56,946 bases of DNA from CAYQMF01 sp964418595 (GTDB lineage Bacteria; Planctomycetota; UBA1135; UBA2386). The stretch's first letter is position 1; each line of letters starts with the position of its first letter. The stretch covers positions 1 to 56,946 of the forward strand of contig CAYQMF010000029.1 of NCBI GenBank assembly GCA_964418595.1, read 5' to 3'. Made by a program: the position numbers and the translations under genes. The notes beneath the pieces are model-generated. The model was not told the DNA's origin. It saw only the letters and a program-made list of their open reading frames with translations, and did not search any database. Below, piece after piece: positions 6,945 through 15,511 of the stretch.

Positions 6945-8486
6945 CTACCGGGCCGACGCGCCCGCCGACTCCCACAGCCGCAGCGCGCCGATGCGATGCC
7001 AGATCGCACCGTCGCGCTGCCCACTCGCCACGGCCACGCCCCCCCCGGCCGCCGCACCGCCACCTCCCGCCAGCAGCGCCGCGACATACGCGAGGTCGGG
7101 CGCGGGGCCCGCCGGTCCCTTGGCCAGCTCCGGCTTCCGGTCGAGGAAGTCGATGCGGAGGCGGCCGGCGCGGAAGTCCTCGTCCTCGATCACGCGGCGC
7201 AGGAAGTCGACGTTGGTATCGATGCCCAGATACACCGACCCCCGCAGCGCCTGCGCCATCCGGTCGCACGCGGCCGCGCGGGTGGGCGCGTGCACGATCA
7301 GCTTCGCCAGCATCGGGTCATAGAACACCGTGACCTCCTGCCCGCTGCGCACACCGGAGTCGACGCGGATGCCCGGACCGCTCGGCTCACTGACGAGCTG
7401 CAGCCGCCCCGCCTGCGGCAGGTAGCCCTGTTCCGGCGACTCCGCGTAGATGCGCACCTCGATCGCGTGTCCGCGCGGGGTGAGGTCGCGGCCGGCGAGC
7501 ACGTCTGCCAACCGGCCGCCGGCCGCGCAATGAACCTGCAGGTGCACGAGGTCGACGCCGGTGACCAGCTCCGTCACCGGATGCTCCACCTGCAGGCGCG
7601 TGTTGACCTCCAGGAAGTAGAACGCCCCCGCGTCGTCGACAAGGAACTCGGCGGTGCCGGCGTTGCGGTAGCCGACGTGGCGCGCGATGCGCACCGCGGC
7701 CTCGCCCATGCGCGCGCGCAGGTCGGGGTCGACCGCCGGCGACGGCGCCTCCTCGATCACCTTCTGGTGGCGCCGCTGCACGGAGCACTCGCGTTCGTGC
7801 AAGGAAACCACACCGCCGTGGTCGTCGGCGATGAGTTGGATCTCGACGTGGCGCGCCGGGTGTACGTAGCGTTCGAGCAGCACCTGGCCGTCGCCGAAGG
7901 CGGCCTTGGCCTCGCGGCGCGCGGTGGCGAGCGCATCGCCGAAGTCCGCGGCCGCGCGCACGAGGCGCATGCCCTTGCCACCTCCGCCGGCGACGGCCTT
8001 GATGAGCAGCGGGAAGCCGACCTTCGCCGCGGCCGCCACCAACGGCGCGTCTGTGCCGTCGTCCTCGTCGAAACCCGGCACCACCGGCACGCCGGCGGCG
8101 ATCGCCGCCGCCTTGGCCTTCTCCTTGCTGCCGAGCGCGAGCATCGCGTCGGGCGGCGGCCCGATGAAGGTGAGCCCGGCCTCGCGCACCGCGCGGGCGA
8201 AGCGCGGGTTCTCGGAGAGGAAGCCGTATCCCGGATGGATCGCCACGGCACCGCTGCGCTTCGCGGCGTCGAGGACCTTGCCGATGTCGAGGTACGACTC
8301 GAGCGCCGTCTCGCCGCCGATGTCCACGGTCACGTCGGCGGCGAGCGCGTGCGGCGCCTCGCGGTCGGGCGTCGAACAGATCGCGACCGACTCGATCCCG
8401 AGTTCGCGCAGACCGCGCGCCACGCGCACGGCGATCTCGCCGCGGTTGGCGATGAGGACACGACGGAAGGGGGGGGCGGGCCGCAT
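6945..8486 (-). CDS. accC: Biotin carboxylase subunit of an acyl-CoA carboxylase
   Basis: A 513-residue ATP-grasp biotin carboxylase that makes carboxybiotin from ATP and bicarbonate. It shows the N-terminal RRVLIANRGEIAVRV, the glycine-rich ATP loop KAVAGGGGKGMRL, the signature HERECSVQRRHQKVIEEAPS, and FLEVNTRLQVEHPVTE with catalytic residues. About 65 residues follow the carboxylase core (from DFLDRKPEL). They resemble the beginning of the BT linker of propionyl-/methylcrotonyl-CoA carboxylase alpha chains, but the protein ends before any BCCP domain with a biotinyl Lys. The biotin carrier and carboxyltransferase must therefore be supplied elsewhere. AAGGAT lies 6 nt before the ATG. The family is certain; the acyl-CoA substrate is unknown. 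Confidence 0.92.
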   Translation of the reverse strand: MRPAPPFRRVLIANRGEIAVRVARGLRELGIESVAICSTPDREAPHALAADVTVDIGGETALESYLDIGKVLDAAKRSGAVAIHPGYGFLSENPRFARAVREAGLTFIGPPPDAMLALGSKEKAKAAAIAAGVPVVPGFDEDDGTDAPLVAAAAKVGFPLLIKAVAGGGGKGMRLVRAAADFGDALATARREAKAAFGDGQVLLERYVHPARHVEIQLIADDHGGVVSLHERECSVQRRHQKVIEEAPSPAVDPDLRARMGEAAVRIARHVGYRNAGTAEFLVDDAGAFYFLEVNTRLQVEHPVTELVTGVDLVHLQVHCAAGGRLADVLAGRDLTPRGHAIEVRIYAESPEQGYLPQAGRLQLVSEPSGPGIRVDSGVRSGQEVTVFYDPMLAKLIVHAPTRAAACDRMAQALRGSVYLGIDTNVDFLRRVIEDEDFRAGRLRIDFLDRKPELAKGPAGPAPDLAYVAALLAGGGGAAAGGGVAVASGQRDGAIWHRIGALRLWESAGASAR

Positions 8487-8522
8487 GCGTAGATCCTTAC
8501 CGCATCCGCGGCTCGCTACGCG

Positions 8523-8840
8523 CTACCAAGTCAGCTCCACGAACGCGCCCGGGGTGAGCCTCGCCACTGCTTCCACCACGGTGGCGACGCGCGTTCGGAT
8601 CACCGGCCAGCGAGTCGTCGGCAAGACGAGGATGGCAAGCCTCCGCGCACGCGGGGCCTGTTGATGGCGAAGCTGCTGGTCGGTGGTGACGAGCGCATCG
8701 AAGCCTCTCGCCTCAGCCATGCGCAGCAGGTCGCCGTTGGTCAAACTGGACCATCCCTCTTCGTAGGCAGTGCGCACGGAATGGCCGACCAGTACGTTCC
8801 GCAGCGGGACCGGCGTTCCCTGATCGAACAGGATCAACAT
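8523..8840 (-). CDS. DUF5615 PIN-like toxin
   Basis: A 105-residue protein starting MLILFDQGTPVPLRN, the acidic first strand of the DUF5615 PIN-like fold. It is followed by GDLLRMAEARGFDALVTTDQQLRHQQ, the second conserved acid patch of these presumed RNases. It lies directly downstream of a DUF433 gene, the usual antitoxin partner. A GTG at 8861, adjacent to the DUF433 stop, could start a version seven residues longer. The ATG at 8840 is preferred because family members begin at this strand. Toxicity is inferred from the family pairing, not visible in the sequence. Confidence 0.75.
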   Translation of the reverse strand: MLILFDQGTPVPLRNVLVGHSVRTAYEEGWSSLTNGDLLRMAEARGFDALVTTDQQLRHQQAPRARRLAILVLPTTRWPVIRTRVATVVEAVARLTPGAFVELTW

Positions 8841-8861
8841 CGGTGGACGCAGACTCCTCAC

Positions 8862-9080
8862 TCACACGACGGTGAGGCTCTTCATGGCGTGGTCGAGCAC
8901 TTCGACAATCTGGTCTCTCGTGACACCGGGGAACCAGTCCAGGAAGTCATCGATGCTGGCACCGGCCTCGATGTTCTCGAACAGGGCCGTCACCGGGATG
9001 CGTGTCCCGCGAAACACCCAGGCACCGCTTACCCGCTCAGAGTCGCGTTCTACGGCGCGGCAAGTGGACCAGTCCAGCAT
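8862..9080 (-). CDS. DUF433 antitoxin
   Basis: A 72-residue DUF433 protein. It has the family pattern of an N-terminal strand, VSGAWVFRGTRIPVTALFENIEAGASIDDFLDWFPGV in pieces, then a helix QIVEVLDHAMKSL. DUF433 proteins carry a winged-helix-like fold and act as antitoxins to DUF5615 or PIN partners; the downstream gene supplies that partner. The ATG at 9080 matches the family N-terminus (MLDWS). No Shine-Dalgarno sequence precedes it. Confidence 0.78.
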   Translation of the reverse strand: MLDWSTCRAVERDSERVSGAWVFRGTRIPVTALFENIEAGASIDDFLDWFPGVTRDQIVEVLDHAMKSLTVV

Positions 9081-9303
9081 GGAGGAGACACTAGGCGGCC
9101 CGAGAGCACGCAGCAACCGGGCCAAGCCAGGTTTGTGCGCAGCGCGAGCTTCGCGGCCCGTTGCGGCTCACGCATCGCAGCCGGCAGTCGGGCGACCAAG
9201 AGGGTCATGCCGCCCTTGGGGCCTCCTCGGCCGCTCGGGCCTGGCGAGTCCACAGGCCTCGACATGTTGCGCTTGCAGCGAAGATGCGCGACCCTTCCCG
9301 CCC

Positions 9304-9690
9304 ATGGTCGTCCGAGTCGTGAGGTTGGGCACTGCCCGCGCCACGGGCGAAGGCACGCGCATCGGCACGGTCCGCCGGCCGCCGCGCGGCGTACCCAAGG
9401 CCGAGTTCGCGAGCGGGGACTGGTACGACGTGTGGTTCCCCACGCTGGCGCCGAGCCCGGAGGCCGTGCAGCTCGGCCTCGCCGCCCGCACGCCCGCAGA
9501 GTGGGCGAAGTTCGTGAAGCGCTACCGCACGGAGATGGCGGAGCCGGCGAGCGCGCGGGCGATCGAACTCCTGGCCGCGCTCTCCCGACAAACCGACTTC
9601 TCCGTCGGCTGCTACTGCGAGGACGAGGCGCGCTGCCATCGCTCGGTCCTGCGCGAACTGCTGAGCGCCAAGGGCGCCGACGTCGAGTAG
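9304..9690 (+). CDS. DUF488 family protein
   Basis: A 128-residue DUF488 (YeaO-like) protein. The most diagnostic part is the C-terminal GCYCEDEARCHRSVLRELL, the Cys-x-Cys...Cys-His-Arg signature. Upstream are the WYDVWFPTLAPS and EWAKFVKRYRTEM segments typical of the YeaO branch. The biochemical role of the family is not established. It is divergent from the DUF433/DUF5615 pair across a 223-nt gap with no other recognisable feature. The ATG is chosen because the conserved first strand (VVRVVRLG) starts right after it. Confidence 0.8.
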   Translation: MVVRVVRLGTARATGEGTRIGTVRRPPRGVPKAEFASGDWYDVWFPTLAPSPEAVQLGLAARTPAEWAKFVKRYRTEMAEPASARAIELLAALSRQTDFSVGCYCEDEARCHRSVLRELLSAKGADVE

Positions 9691-9804
9691 CAACGTGCTG
9701 GAGCGGGATCCCCCCCGAGGCGAGGTGCGCGACCGGATTCCACGAATCGTGCAACTCGCGAGGACGCACCCGACACCCACCGGCTGTCGGAAACCGCAGA
9801 CCCC

Positions 9805-10506
9805 ATGGAGTTCAAGCCATCCCGCCCCGCGCGCAGCCGCCCGGTCACCCGCCGTGGCGACCCCGCGAAGTCGCTCGTGCCCGCGCTGCGGCTCGCCGCC
9901 CGTGCGAACGCGCGGCTGGCGCTCGAGTACGGCCGGCTCCTGCAGGCCATGAACCCGCCCGCCGACGATCTGCAGTTGGCCAGGCGTGCGCTCGACCGCG
10001 ATCCTTCGGCCATCGCCATCCTCGGCGAGCGCCTGATGTGCGTGCCGCGCATGCTCGCGGCGCGCAACAACCGGGCGGGGCGGCCGTTGGGCGACGACGA
10101 GGTCGGTGACGCCGCGCACGACGTGATCGTGCGGGTCTGGAGTCAGCTCGGCGAGTTCCGCGGCCAATCGGCGCTCGAGAGCTGGGTCTACCGGTTCTGC
10201 GAGTTCGAACTGATCAACGCGGCGCGACGCAAGCGCCGGCGCATGCCGAGTCTCGACGCGGAGTCCGTGGCGGAGCCGGATCGGCCCAGGCCCTCCGTCG
10301 ACACGGAGCGGATCCGCGATTGTCTGGGGCGCCTGTTGCCGGAGGAGGAGGTCGTAGTGCAAGCGAGGCACTTCACGGGGATGACATTCGAAGAGGTCGC
10401 ACAGCGTCACGACACGCCGCTGGCAACCGTCAAGAGTCGCTACTACCGGGCGCTGGAGAAGCTCCGCTTCTGGCTCGCGCCGCTCCGCGAAGGAGACAAG
10501 CCATGA
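9805..10506 (+). CDS. RNA polymerase sigma-70 family factor
   Basis: A 233-residue sigma factor. Region 2 spans about residues 80-150, with DAAHDVIVRVWSQLGEFRGQ and ALESWVYRFCEFELINAARRKRRR. Region 4 spans about 175-228, with LLPEEEVVVQARHFTG and MTFEEVAQRHDTPLATVKSRYYRALEKLRFWL. About 80 extra N-terminal residues precede region 2; a later in-frame ATG at 9949 would shorten the protein. Its TGA overlaps the ATG of the next gene (ATGA at 10503), so the two are translationally coupled. With that membrane protein and the CHAT protease gene it forms one transcription unit, which suggests a signalling role. Confidence 0.85.
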   Translation: MEFKPSRPARSRPVTRRGDPAKSLVPALRLAARANARLALEYGRLLQAMNPPADDLQLARRALDRDPSAIAILGERLMCVPRMLAARNNRAGRPLGDDEVGDAAHDVIVRVWSQLGEFRGQSALESWVYRFCEFELINAARRKRRRMPSLDAESVAEPDRPRPSVDTERIRDCLGRLLPEEEVVVQARHFTGMTFEEVAQRHDTPLATVKSRYYRALEKLRFWLAPLREGDKP

Positions 10507-11162
10507 CCGCCGCCGATTCCCCCCAGGACCTCGTGCGCGCCGTCGTCCTCGGCGAACTCGATCGCGACGACCCCCGGGTGTGCGCAGCGCTGGCGGCCGA
10601 TCCCGCACTCCGCGACCAGCTCGACGAGCTGCTCGCCACCCAGGCACTGTTGGACGCGGCAGGAGAGGAAGAACGCGCGGTACATGGGGCGGCCGCAGCG
10701 GCGGTCGCCCCACCCATCGACGCCGCCGCGATCCTCCACCGGCTGGCGGCGCGCCCGGCGCGGTCGGGCCTGCCACGCTCGTTCTGGCTGCTCGCGGCCG
10801 CGGCGGCAGCGTTGCTCGCGCTGTTGTGGTGGCAGATGGATCGATCGCCGACCCCGCCGCGCGACCCCGGCGCCGAGCTGAACGACGGCACGGAGGTCAT
10901 CGGCTTCGCCCGCGATGGCGAGAACCTCACGTTGCGCTGGCGTGGCACCCTGCGGCCGGGTGACTACCATCGCGTGCGCGTGCTCGACGCGGCCGGTGCC
11001 GTCCTCCTGCAGCGCGAACGCCCGCCCGGCAACGCATGGACCTTCCCCGCAAAGACCGCTGCAGGCTGGCCGAACCGGGTGATCGTCGAGATCGAGACCT
11101 ACGACCTGGAAGGGTCCGTGCGCGCGACGCCGCTGCGCCGCGCCTTCGACCTGCCGCGCTGA
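10503..11162 (+). CDS. Anti-sigma-factor-like single-pass membrane protein
   Basis: A 219-residue protein with an N-terminal cytoplasmic helical domain (about 1-90; SPQDLVRAVVLGELDRDDPRV, LAADPALRDQLDELLATQALLDAAGEEE). One transmembrane helix lies at about 93-112 (FWLLAAAAAALLALLWWQM), and a beta-rich extracytoplasmic domain follows. The N-terminal pattern of alternating acidic helices with ALAADPALRDQL resembles anti-sigma proteins of planctomycetes, but there is no zinc-binding HxxxCxxC motif. It overlaps the sigma gene by 4 nt and the CHAT gene follows. Membrane retention of the sigma factor is an inference from topology and gene order. Confidence 0.65.
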   Translation: MTAADSPQDLVRAVVLGELDRDDPRVCAALAADPALRDQLDELLATQALLDAAGEEERAVHGAAAAAVAPPIDAAAILHRLAARPARSGLPRSFWLLAAAAAALLALLWWQMDRSPTPPRDPGAELNDGTEVIGFARDGENLTLRWRGTLRPGDYHRVRVLDAAGAVLLQRERPPGNAWTFPAKTAAGWPNRVIVEIETYDLEGSVRATPLRRAFDLPR

Positions 11163-13741
11163 GCGGCGCACTCCTGCTCGTCGCCGTCGTCGCGACGGAC
11201 GCCGCTCGCGCCCAGGCACCGCTCGATCGCGAGCTCGTGGACTGGAAGACGTGGACCCAGGGCCTGGTCGCCGCGATGCCTCGCGATGGCGGCGAAGGCG
11301 CGATCGCCGCGCTGACCGCGCTGCAAGCGCGCCTCGCCGCGCGCGGCCCAGGCGCGACGCAGGACACCCATGCCCAGGCCGCGCTGGGCGTGCTGGCCTG
11401 GCGCATCGCCACGCACGGCCCCGCCGCGGCGCGCAGCGGCCGTACCCCGCTGGAACTGCTCGACCTCGCAGTGACCGCCGCCGTCGCCGGCGGCGAGCGC
11501 GACGACATCGCCACGGCCTATGTCCTGCGTGCCAGCCTCGCCGAGACCAACCCGGCGGAGCAGCGCCGGCTCCTCCTCGAAGCGAACGACAGGACCGCGC
11601 ATGGCCACCACGCGCCGTTCGTGATGCTCGCGCGCATCGACCTCGCCGAGGAACGCTTCGGCGACGCGGCCGGAAACCTCGCGGCCGCGGAGCAGATCCT
11701 GCGCACGCGCACGGATGCGCCCTGGCTGCGCGCGGAGTTCTTCGAGACCCGCGCCCGCCTGCACCTGCTCCTCGGCCTGCCCGACCTCGTCGCGCGCGAC
11801 ACGGAAGAAGCGCGGGCCGCCGGCCTGTCGCCGGCGCGCGACGCCCTGCTGCACTTGCACTACGCGTTGAGCATCGAGGACTTCGGCGGTGCGCTCCGGC
11901 TCGGCGACGCGATCCTCGCCGAACATCCCTCGCTCGACCGCGCCGAGATCCTCCTGCTCATGGCCCGGGCGCACGCGCGCGACCCGGAGCCTCAGACCGC
12001 GCGGCCCACGCCGCGCACGCTGGCGGAGCAGGCCCTTGGTGCGGCGACGACGCCCGCGGTCCGCGCCCGCGCGCTCATCGAACTGGCGATGCTGGCCCTC
12101 GACGACGGCGACATCGCGACCGGAGCGTCTCGACTGGCGGCCGCCGACGCCGAGCGTGTCGCCGTCGACCCGGCACGTGCGTTCGGACTGGATGCCACGG
12201 CCGGGGTCGCACGCGCCCGGCTCGCCCTCGCCGGCGACGACGCGGCGGCACTCGGCAGCACGCGCGCCGAGCTGCTGCGCGTGCGCGATCGGCTGTTCGA
12301 CCAATGGCGATCGATGCCGCTGCGCCCGGGCGGGCTCGGCTTCCTGCAGTTCGGCGAACGCCGCGACGTGCTCGCCGCGTTGATCGCGGTCGAGCACCGA
12401 CTCGCACCCGCGCATCCGGAACGCGCGCTCCAGCACCTGCTCGACGCGCAGGCGCTCGGCACGCTGGCGCGCCGCCTCGCCCACGACGCCGGCTCCGCCG
12501 CCGACGTGCAACGCCTCCTCGCGCCTGCCGACGGCGGCATCCTGGTCTTCCTGCCGACGGTGTTCGGCGAGTGCTCGTTCGTCATCACGCGTGACGCCAT
12601 CGGGTTCCACGTCCTGCCGCGCAGCGACCGCCTCCTGGCCGACCTGCGTGCCTTCCGCCGCGCACTGCTCGCCGACGACCGCGGCCCCGGCGTCACCGCG
12701 GCGTTGCAGGCGCGCGGGCGCGCGTTGCTGTCGCAGATCCTGCCGCCAGACGCGCTCGACCAGCTCCGCACCTGGCGCGCCTGCGCGATCGTGGGACGCG
12801 AGCTGCTCGCCAAGCTCCCCTTCGAGGCCCTCCCCGGCTTCGACGCGGCGTGGCTCGGCGTGGAGAAGGATCTGTGGTACCTGCCGTCGCTACCGTTCGG
12901 CCTCGAGCGCGCGCGCGCGCGGGGCTCGCGGCCGGCGCCGGAGCGCGACTGCGTCGTCGTGGCCGCGACGCGCGACGAGCCCGGCCCCCAGGGGCAGCCG
13001 GCGCTCCGCATCGCCGACGCCGAAGTGCGCGCGGTCGTCGACGCGTGGTCCCGGCGCGACGTCCTCGTGGCCCTGCGCGCCGATCGCGCGGCGTTGCAGG
13101 GGCAGGACCTGCTGCACACCGACCTGCTCTGGATGCTCGGCCACGGCAGCGTCGTCGACACCACCGCCACCGACGAGCGCCCCATCGCCATGGCGATGGC
13201 CGACGGCTACCTGCGCTGCGCGGACATCGACGCGTGGCCGCGCGGTCGGGTCCCGCCCGTGATCGCCCTGTCCGTGTGCGGCGGCGAGAGCGGGCCGCCA
13301 CGCCGCGGCGACGACACCGGCGGGCATCTCGCCGGAGCCTTCCTCGCGGCCGGCGCCGACGCGGTGCTCGCATCCGACACGGACCTGCGCATCGACGGCC
13401 ACCTCGCGCTCGTGCGCGCGCTGCACGACGCGCTGGCCGAAGGCGACACGCTCGCCCGCGCGCTGCGGCGCGCGCGCATGGCCCTGGTGAGCGCCGGTGG
13501 CGAGTTCGCCCACCCCCGCCACCACGCGTGGTTCAGCATCTTCGGCCTCGGCGACGTCGTCGTGCGCGCGGCGCCGGCGCGTTCTCCGCTCGGCGCCTGG
13601 CTGGTCGCCGCCGGCGCGATGGTGCTCGCCTGCGGACTCGGTGCGGCGATCGCGCTGCGCAGGCGCGCGCCTACCCCGGACCGACCGGCGGGCCACCGCC
13701 CGGCGGCGGGACCGGCGGCGGCGGTGGATCCACGCCGATGA
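11036..13741 (+). CDS. Membrane-anchored CHAT (caspase-like) protease with helical repeat N-terminus
   Basis: The N-terminal two thirds are alpha-helical TPR-like repeats. The C-terminal third is a CHAT domain with the catalytic dyad in place: LLWMLGHGS with His703 and IALSVCGGES with Cys748 (numbered from 11036). A transmembrane helix close to the C-terminus (LVAAGAMVLACGLGAAIAL) would anchor it. The start is uncertain. The only upstream ATG (11036) overlaps the previous gene by 127 nt and leaves a signal-like segment (LSGALLLVAVVATDAARAQA) internal. A CTG at 11159 overlapping the previous stop (CTGA) would give a perfect signal peptide. It is cotranscribed with a sigma/anti-sigma pair, so regulated proteolysis of the anti-sigma protein is a plausible job. 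The 3' end overlaps the convergent FG-GAP gene by 71 nt. Confidence 0.8.
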   Translation: MDLPRKDRCRLAEPGDRRDRDLRPGRVRARDAAAPRLRPAALSGALLLVAVVATDAARAQAPLDRELVDWKTWTQGLVAAMPRDGGEGAIAALTALQARLAARGPGATQDTHAQAALGVLAWRIATHGPAAARSGRTPLELLDLAVTAAVAGGERDDIATAYVLRASLAETNPAEQRRLLLEANDRTAHGHHAPFVMLARIDLAEERFGDAAGNLAAAEQILRTRTDAPWLRAEFFETRARLHLLLGLPDLVARDTEEARAAGLSPARDALLHLHYALSIEDFGGALRLGDAILAEHPSLDRAEILLLMARAHARDPEPQTARPTPRTLAEQALGAATTPAVRARALIELAMLALDDGDIATGASRLAAADAERVAVDPARAFGLDATAGVARARLALAGDDAAALGSTRAELLRVRDRLFDQWRSMPLRPGGLGFLQFGERRDVLAALIAVEHRLAPAHPERALQHLLDAQALGTLARRLAHDAGSAADVQRLLAPADGGILVFLPTVFGECSFVITRDAIGFHVLPRSDRLLADLRAFRRALLADDRGPGVTAALQARGRALLSQILPPDALDQLRTWRACAIVGRELLAKLPFEALPGFDAAWLGVEKDLWYLPSLPFGLERARARGSRPAPERDCVVVAATRDEPGPQGQPALRIADAEVRAVVDAWSRRDVLVALRADRAALQGQDLLHTDLLWMLGHGSVVDTTATDERPIAMAMADGYLRCADIDAWPRGRVPPVIALSVCGGESGPPRRGDDTGGHLAGAFLAAGADAVLASDTDLRIDGHLALVRALHDALAEGDTLARALRRARMALVSAGGEFAHPRHHAWFSIFGLGDVVVRAAPARSPLGAWLVAAGAMVLACGLGAAIALRRRAPTPDRPAGHRPAAGPAAAVDPRR

Positions 13742-15395
13742 TGCCGCCGCCGATGATGCCGCCGTTGGTGTCGCCGAGCCACTCGCGGTCGGCCAGCTCG
13801 TGCTGGAGCTTGAGCTCGCCGGGGAGCACCGACGGCCAGGCGCGCACGAGGTCGAGGACCGGCACCGGGTACGGCTCGTCGCTCGCCAGCACGAAGGTCG
13901 ATGGCCGGTAGGTCTGCGCGATCGAGGACACACCTGCCGCAGCCGTCACCCGGATCGGCCGCATCTGCACGACGAGCATGTTGAACGCGAGCAGCTCGGT
14001 CTCGGCCCATTCGGGGAGGAGCAGCGTGGCGGACGTGGCCGAGCGCGGGATCCGTTGCAGTGAGCCCATCCGCTCACAGCGCAGCACCGGGAGCCCCTGC
14101 TCGGAACCCAGCATCCAGAACAGCACCTCGATGTCGGTGGCATCGGTGGGGAAGTCGGGCGTGCGCTCGAGGTCGAGACTCACGCGCAGATCGCGCCGCG
14201 ACGTTTCGAAGATCACCGCCTCGCGCGTGCCGCCGGACATGTTCGCCGCATCCGACTCGATCAGCCGGATCGGAGGTCCGCCCCCGAACAACGAGCGCGC
14301 TACGGCGACGGTCCGCGCGCTCTGCACGGCATGGACCAGGTCAGCGTCGCCATCGCCGTCCAGATCCGCGAAGACGGGAACGACGTGGTTGGTCGGTGCC
14401 GGCGTCGCCGAATCGGCGATCAACGGAACCTCCAGCGCATCCCGCATCGAGAACGGGAACACGTTCGTCGGTCGCTGCGCCAGGAGCAGCGCGCGGTGGT
14501 TGCAGCGCTGGCTGATCATGAGATCGTCGGCGCCGTCGCGATCGACGTCACCCACCACGCAGGCCACGACGCCACGGGCGCCGAGCACGAGACTCCCCGG
14601 GTTTGCCGGATCGATCATGTGCAGGTGCCACACCTCGGTGGCATCGGTCGCGCACAGCAGCAGCACCTCGCCCCCGGGCCGACGGGCACTCACCACGATC
14701 GCCTCGGTAGCGGCGGTGCCTGGCACGTCGATCGGGTCGCCGAGGTCGAGTTGGCAGATCCAGAGCCCGCCGACGGTCGCCACGGCGATCTCCCGCGTCC
14801 CATCCGTATCCCACCGCGTCGTCGTCACGTCGAGGATCGGGTCGTCGAACCGGGTCGCGTACTCGATCCCGAACCCGCTCGCGGAGCCGAGTCGCACCTG
14901 GACCGTGTGTGCATCCGAGCCGACGCCGACGATGTCCTCGTTCCCATCGCCGTCGAGATCGGCGACGACCAGCTTGGCGAGGCTGCTCCAGGTCCCCGAC
15001 GAGTCGAGGAGCGTCCACTTCGGGCCCTGCGCATCCGCGCTCCACGCGGACAGACCCGCCTCGTGCGAGACCAGCAACTGGTCGCGTCGACGACCGTTGG
15101 ACGTGCGGCCGAGGTACATCGACGCAATCGCCGTGCAGCCTGCGGGCGCAAGGGCGATCGGCTGGGATCCGAGGCAGTTCAGCGCGCCGGGCGACGCGAA
15201 GAGATGCGGCCTGCCGTCGCGCAGGATCACGACGTCGGGGTAGCCCGCGCCCATGAACAGGCCGGCCGCGGACCCGGTGACCTTGGCTTCAGGTGCCGCG
15301 CCCGGCCAGGCCCGGTGCTCGACCGGACCGGAATACAACCAGGACTGGGCCGAGACGCTGGCGACGAGGATGACGCAGGGGAGCAGGGTTCTCAT
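13671..15395 (-). CDS. Secreted FG-GAP/VCBS repeat protein
   Basis: A 574-residue protein with a signal peptide (MRTLLPCVILVASVSAQ). It has several FG-GAP/VCBS blades with calcium-binding loops: VVADLDGDGNEDIVGVG, VVGDVDRDGADDLMIS and VFADLDGDGDADLVHAV. Such repeats build integrin-like beta-propellers on extracellular proteins. The C-terminus ends in a Gly-Ile/Pro-rich tail (VDPPPPPVPPPGGGPP), whose DNA is the antisense of the CHAT gene's last 71 nt. No enzymatic domain is seen. Adhesion or surface display is the generic expectation. Confidence 0.8.
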   Translation of the reverse strand: MRTLLPCVILVASVSAQSWLYSGPVEHRAWPGAAPEAKVTGSAAGLFMGAGYPDVVILRDGRPHLFASPGALNCLGSQPIALAPAGCTAIASMYLGRTSNGRRRDQLLVSHEAGLSAWSADAQGPKWTLLDSSGTWSSLAKLVVADLDGDGNEDIVGVGSDAHTVQVRLGSASGFGIEYATRFDDPILDVTTTRWDTDGTREIAVATVGGLWICQLDLGDPIDVPGTAATEAIVVSARRPGGEVLLLCATDATEVWHLHMIDPANPGSLVLGARGVVACVVGDVDRDGADDLMISQRCNHRALLLAQRPTNVFPFSMRDALEVPLIADSATPAPTNHVVPVFADLDGDGDADLVHAVQSARTVAVARSLFGGGPPIRLIESDAANMSGGTREAVIFETSRRDLRVSLDLERTPDFPTDATDIEVLFWMLGSEQGLPVLRCERMGSLQRIPRSATSATLLLPEWAETELLAFNMLVVQMRPIRVTAAAGVSSIAQTYRPSTFVLASDEPYPVPVLDLVRAWPSVLPGELKLQHELADREWLGDTNGGIIGGGIIGVDPPPPPVPPPGGGPPVGPG

Positions 15396-15511
15396 GGGGA
15401 AGGGCGTCGGTTGCTCGATCGGGCTGGAATCGAGTTAGCCGTGGGCCGGACCACCGCCGGCCGAAGTTGCAGGATTCGCGCCTTTTTCGCGGGTGAGGAG
15501 GCGCAGCCTGT

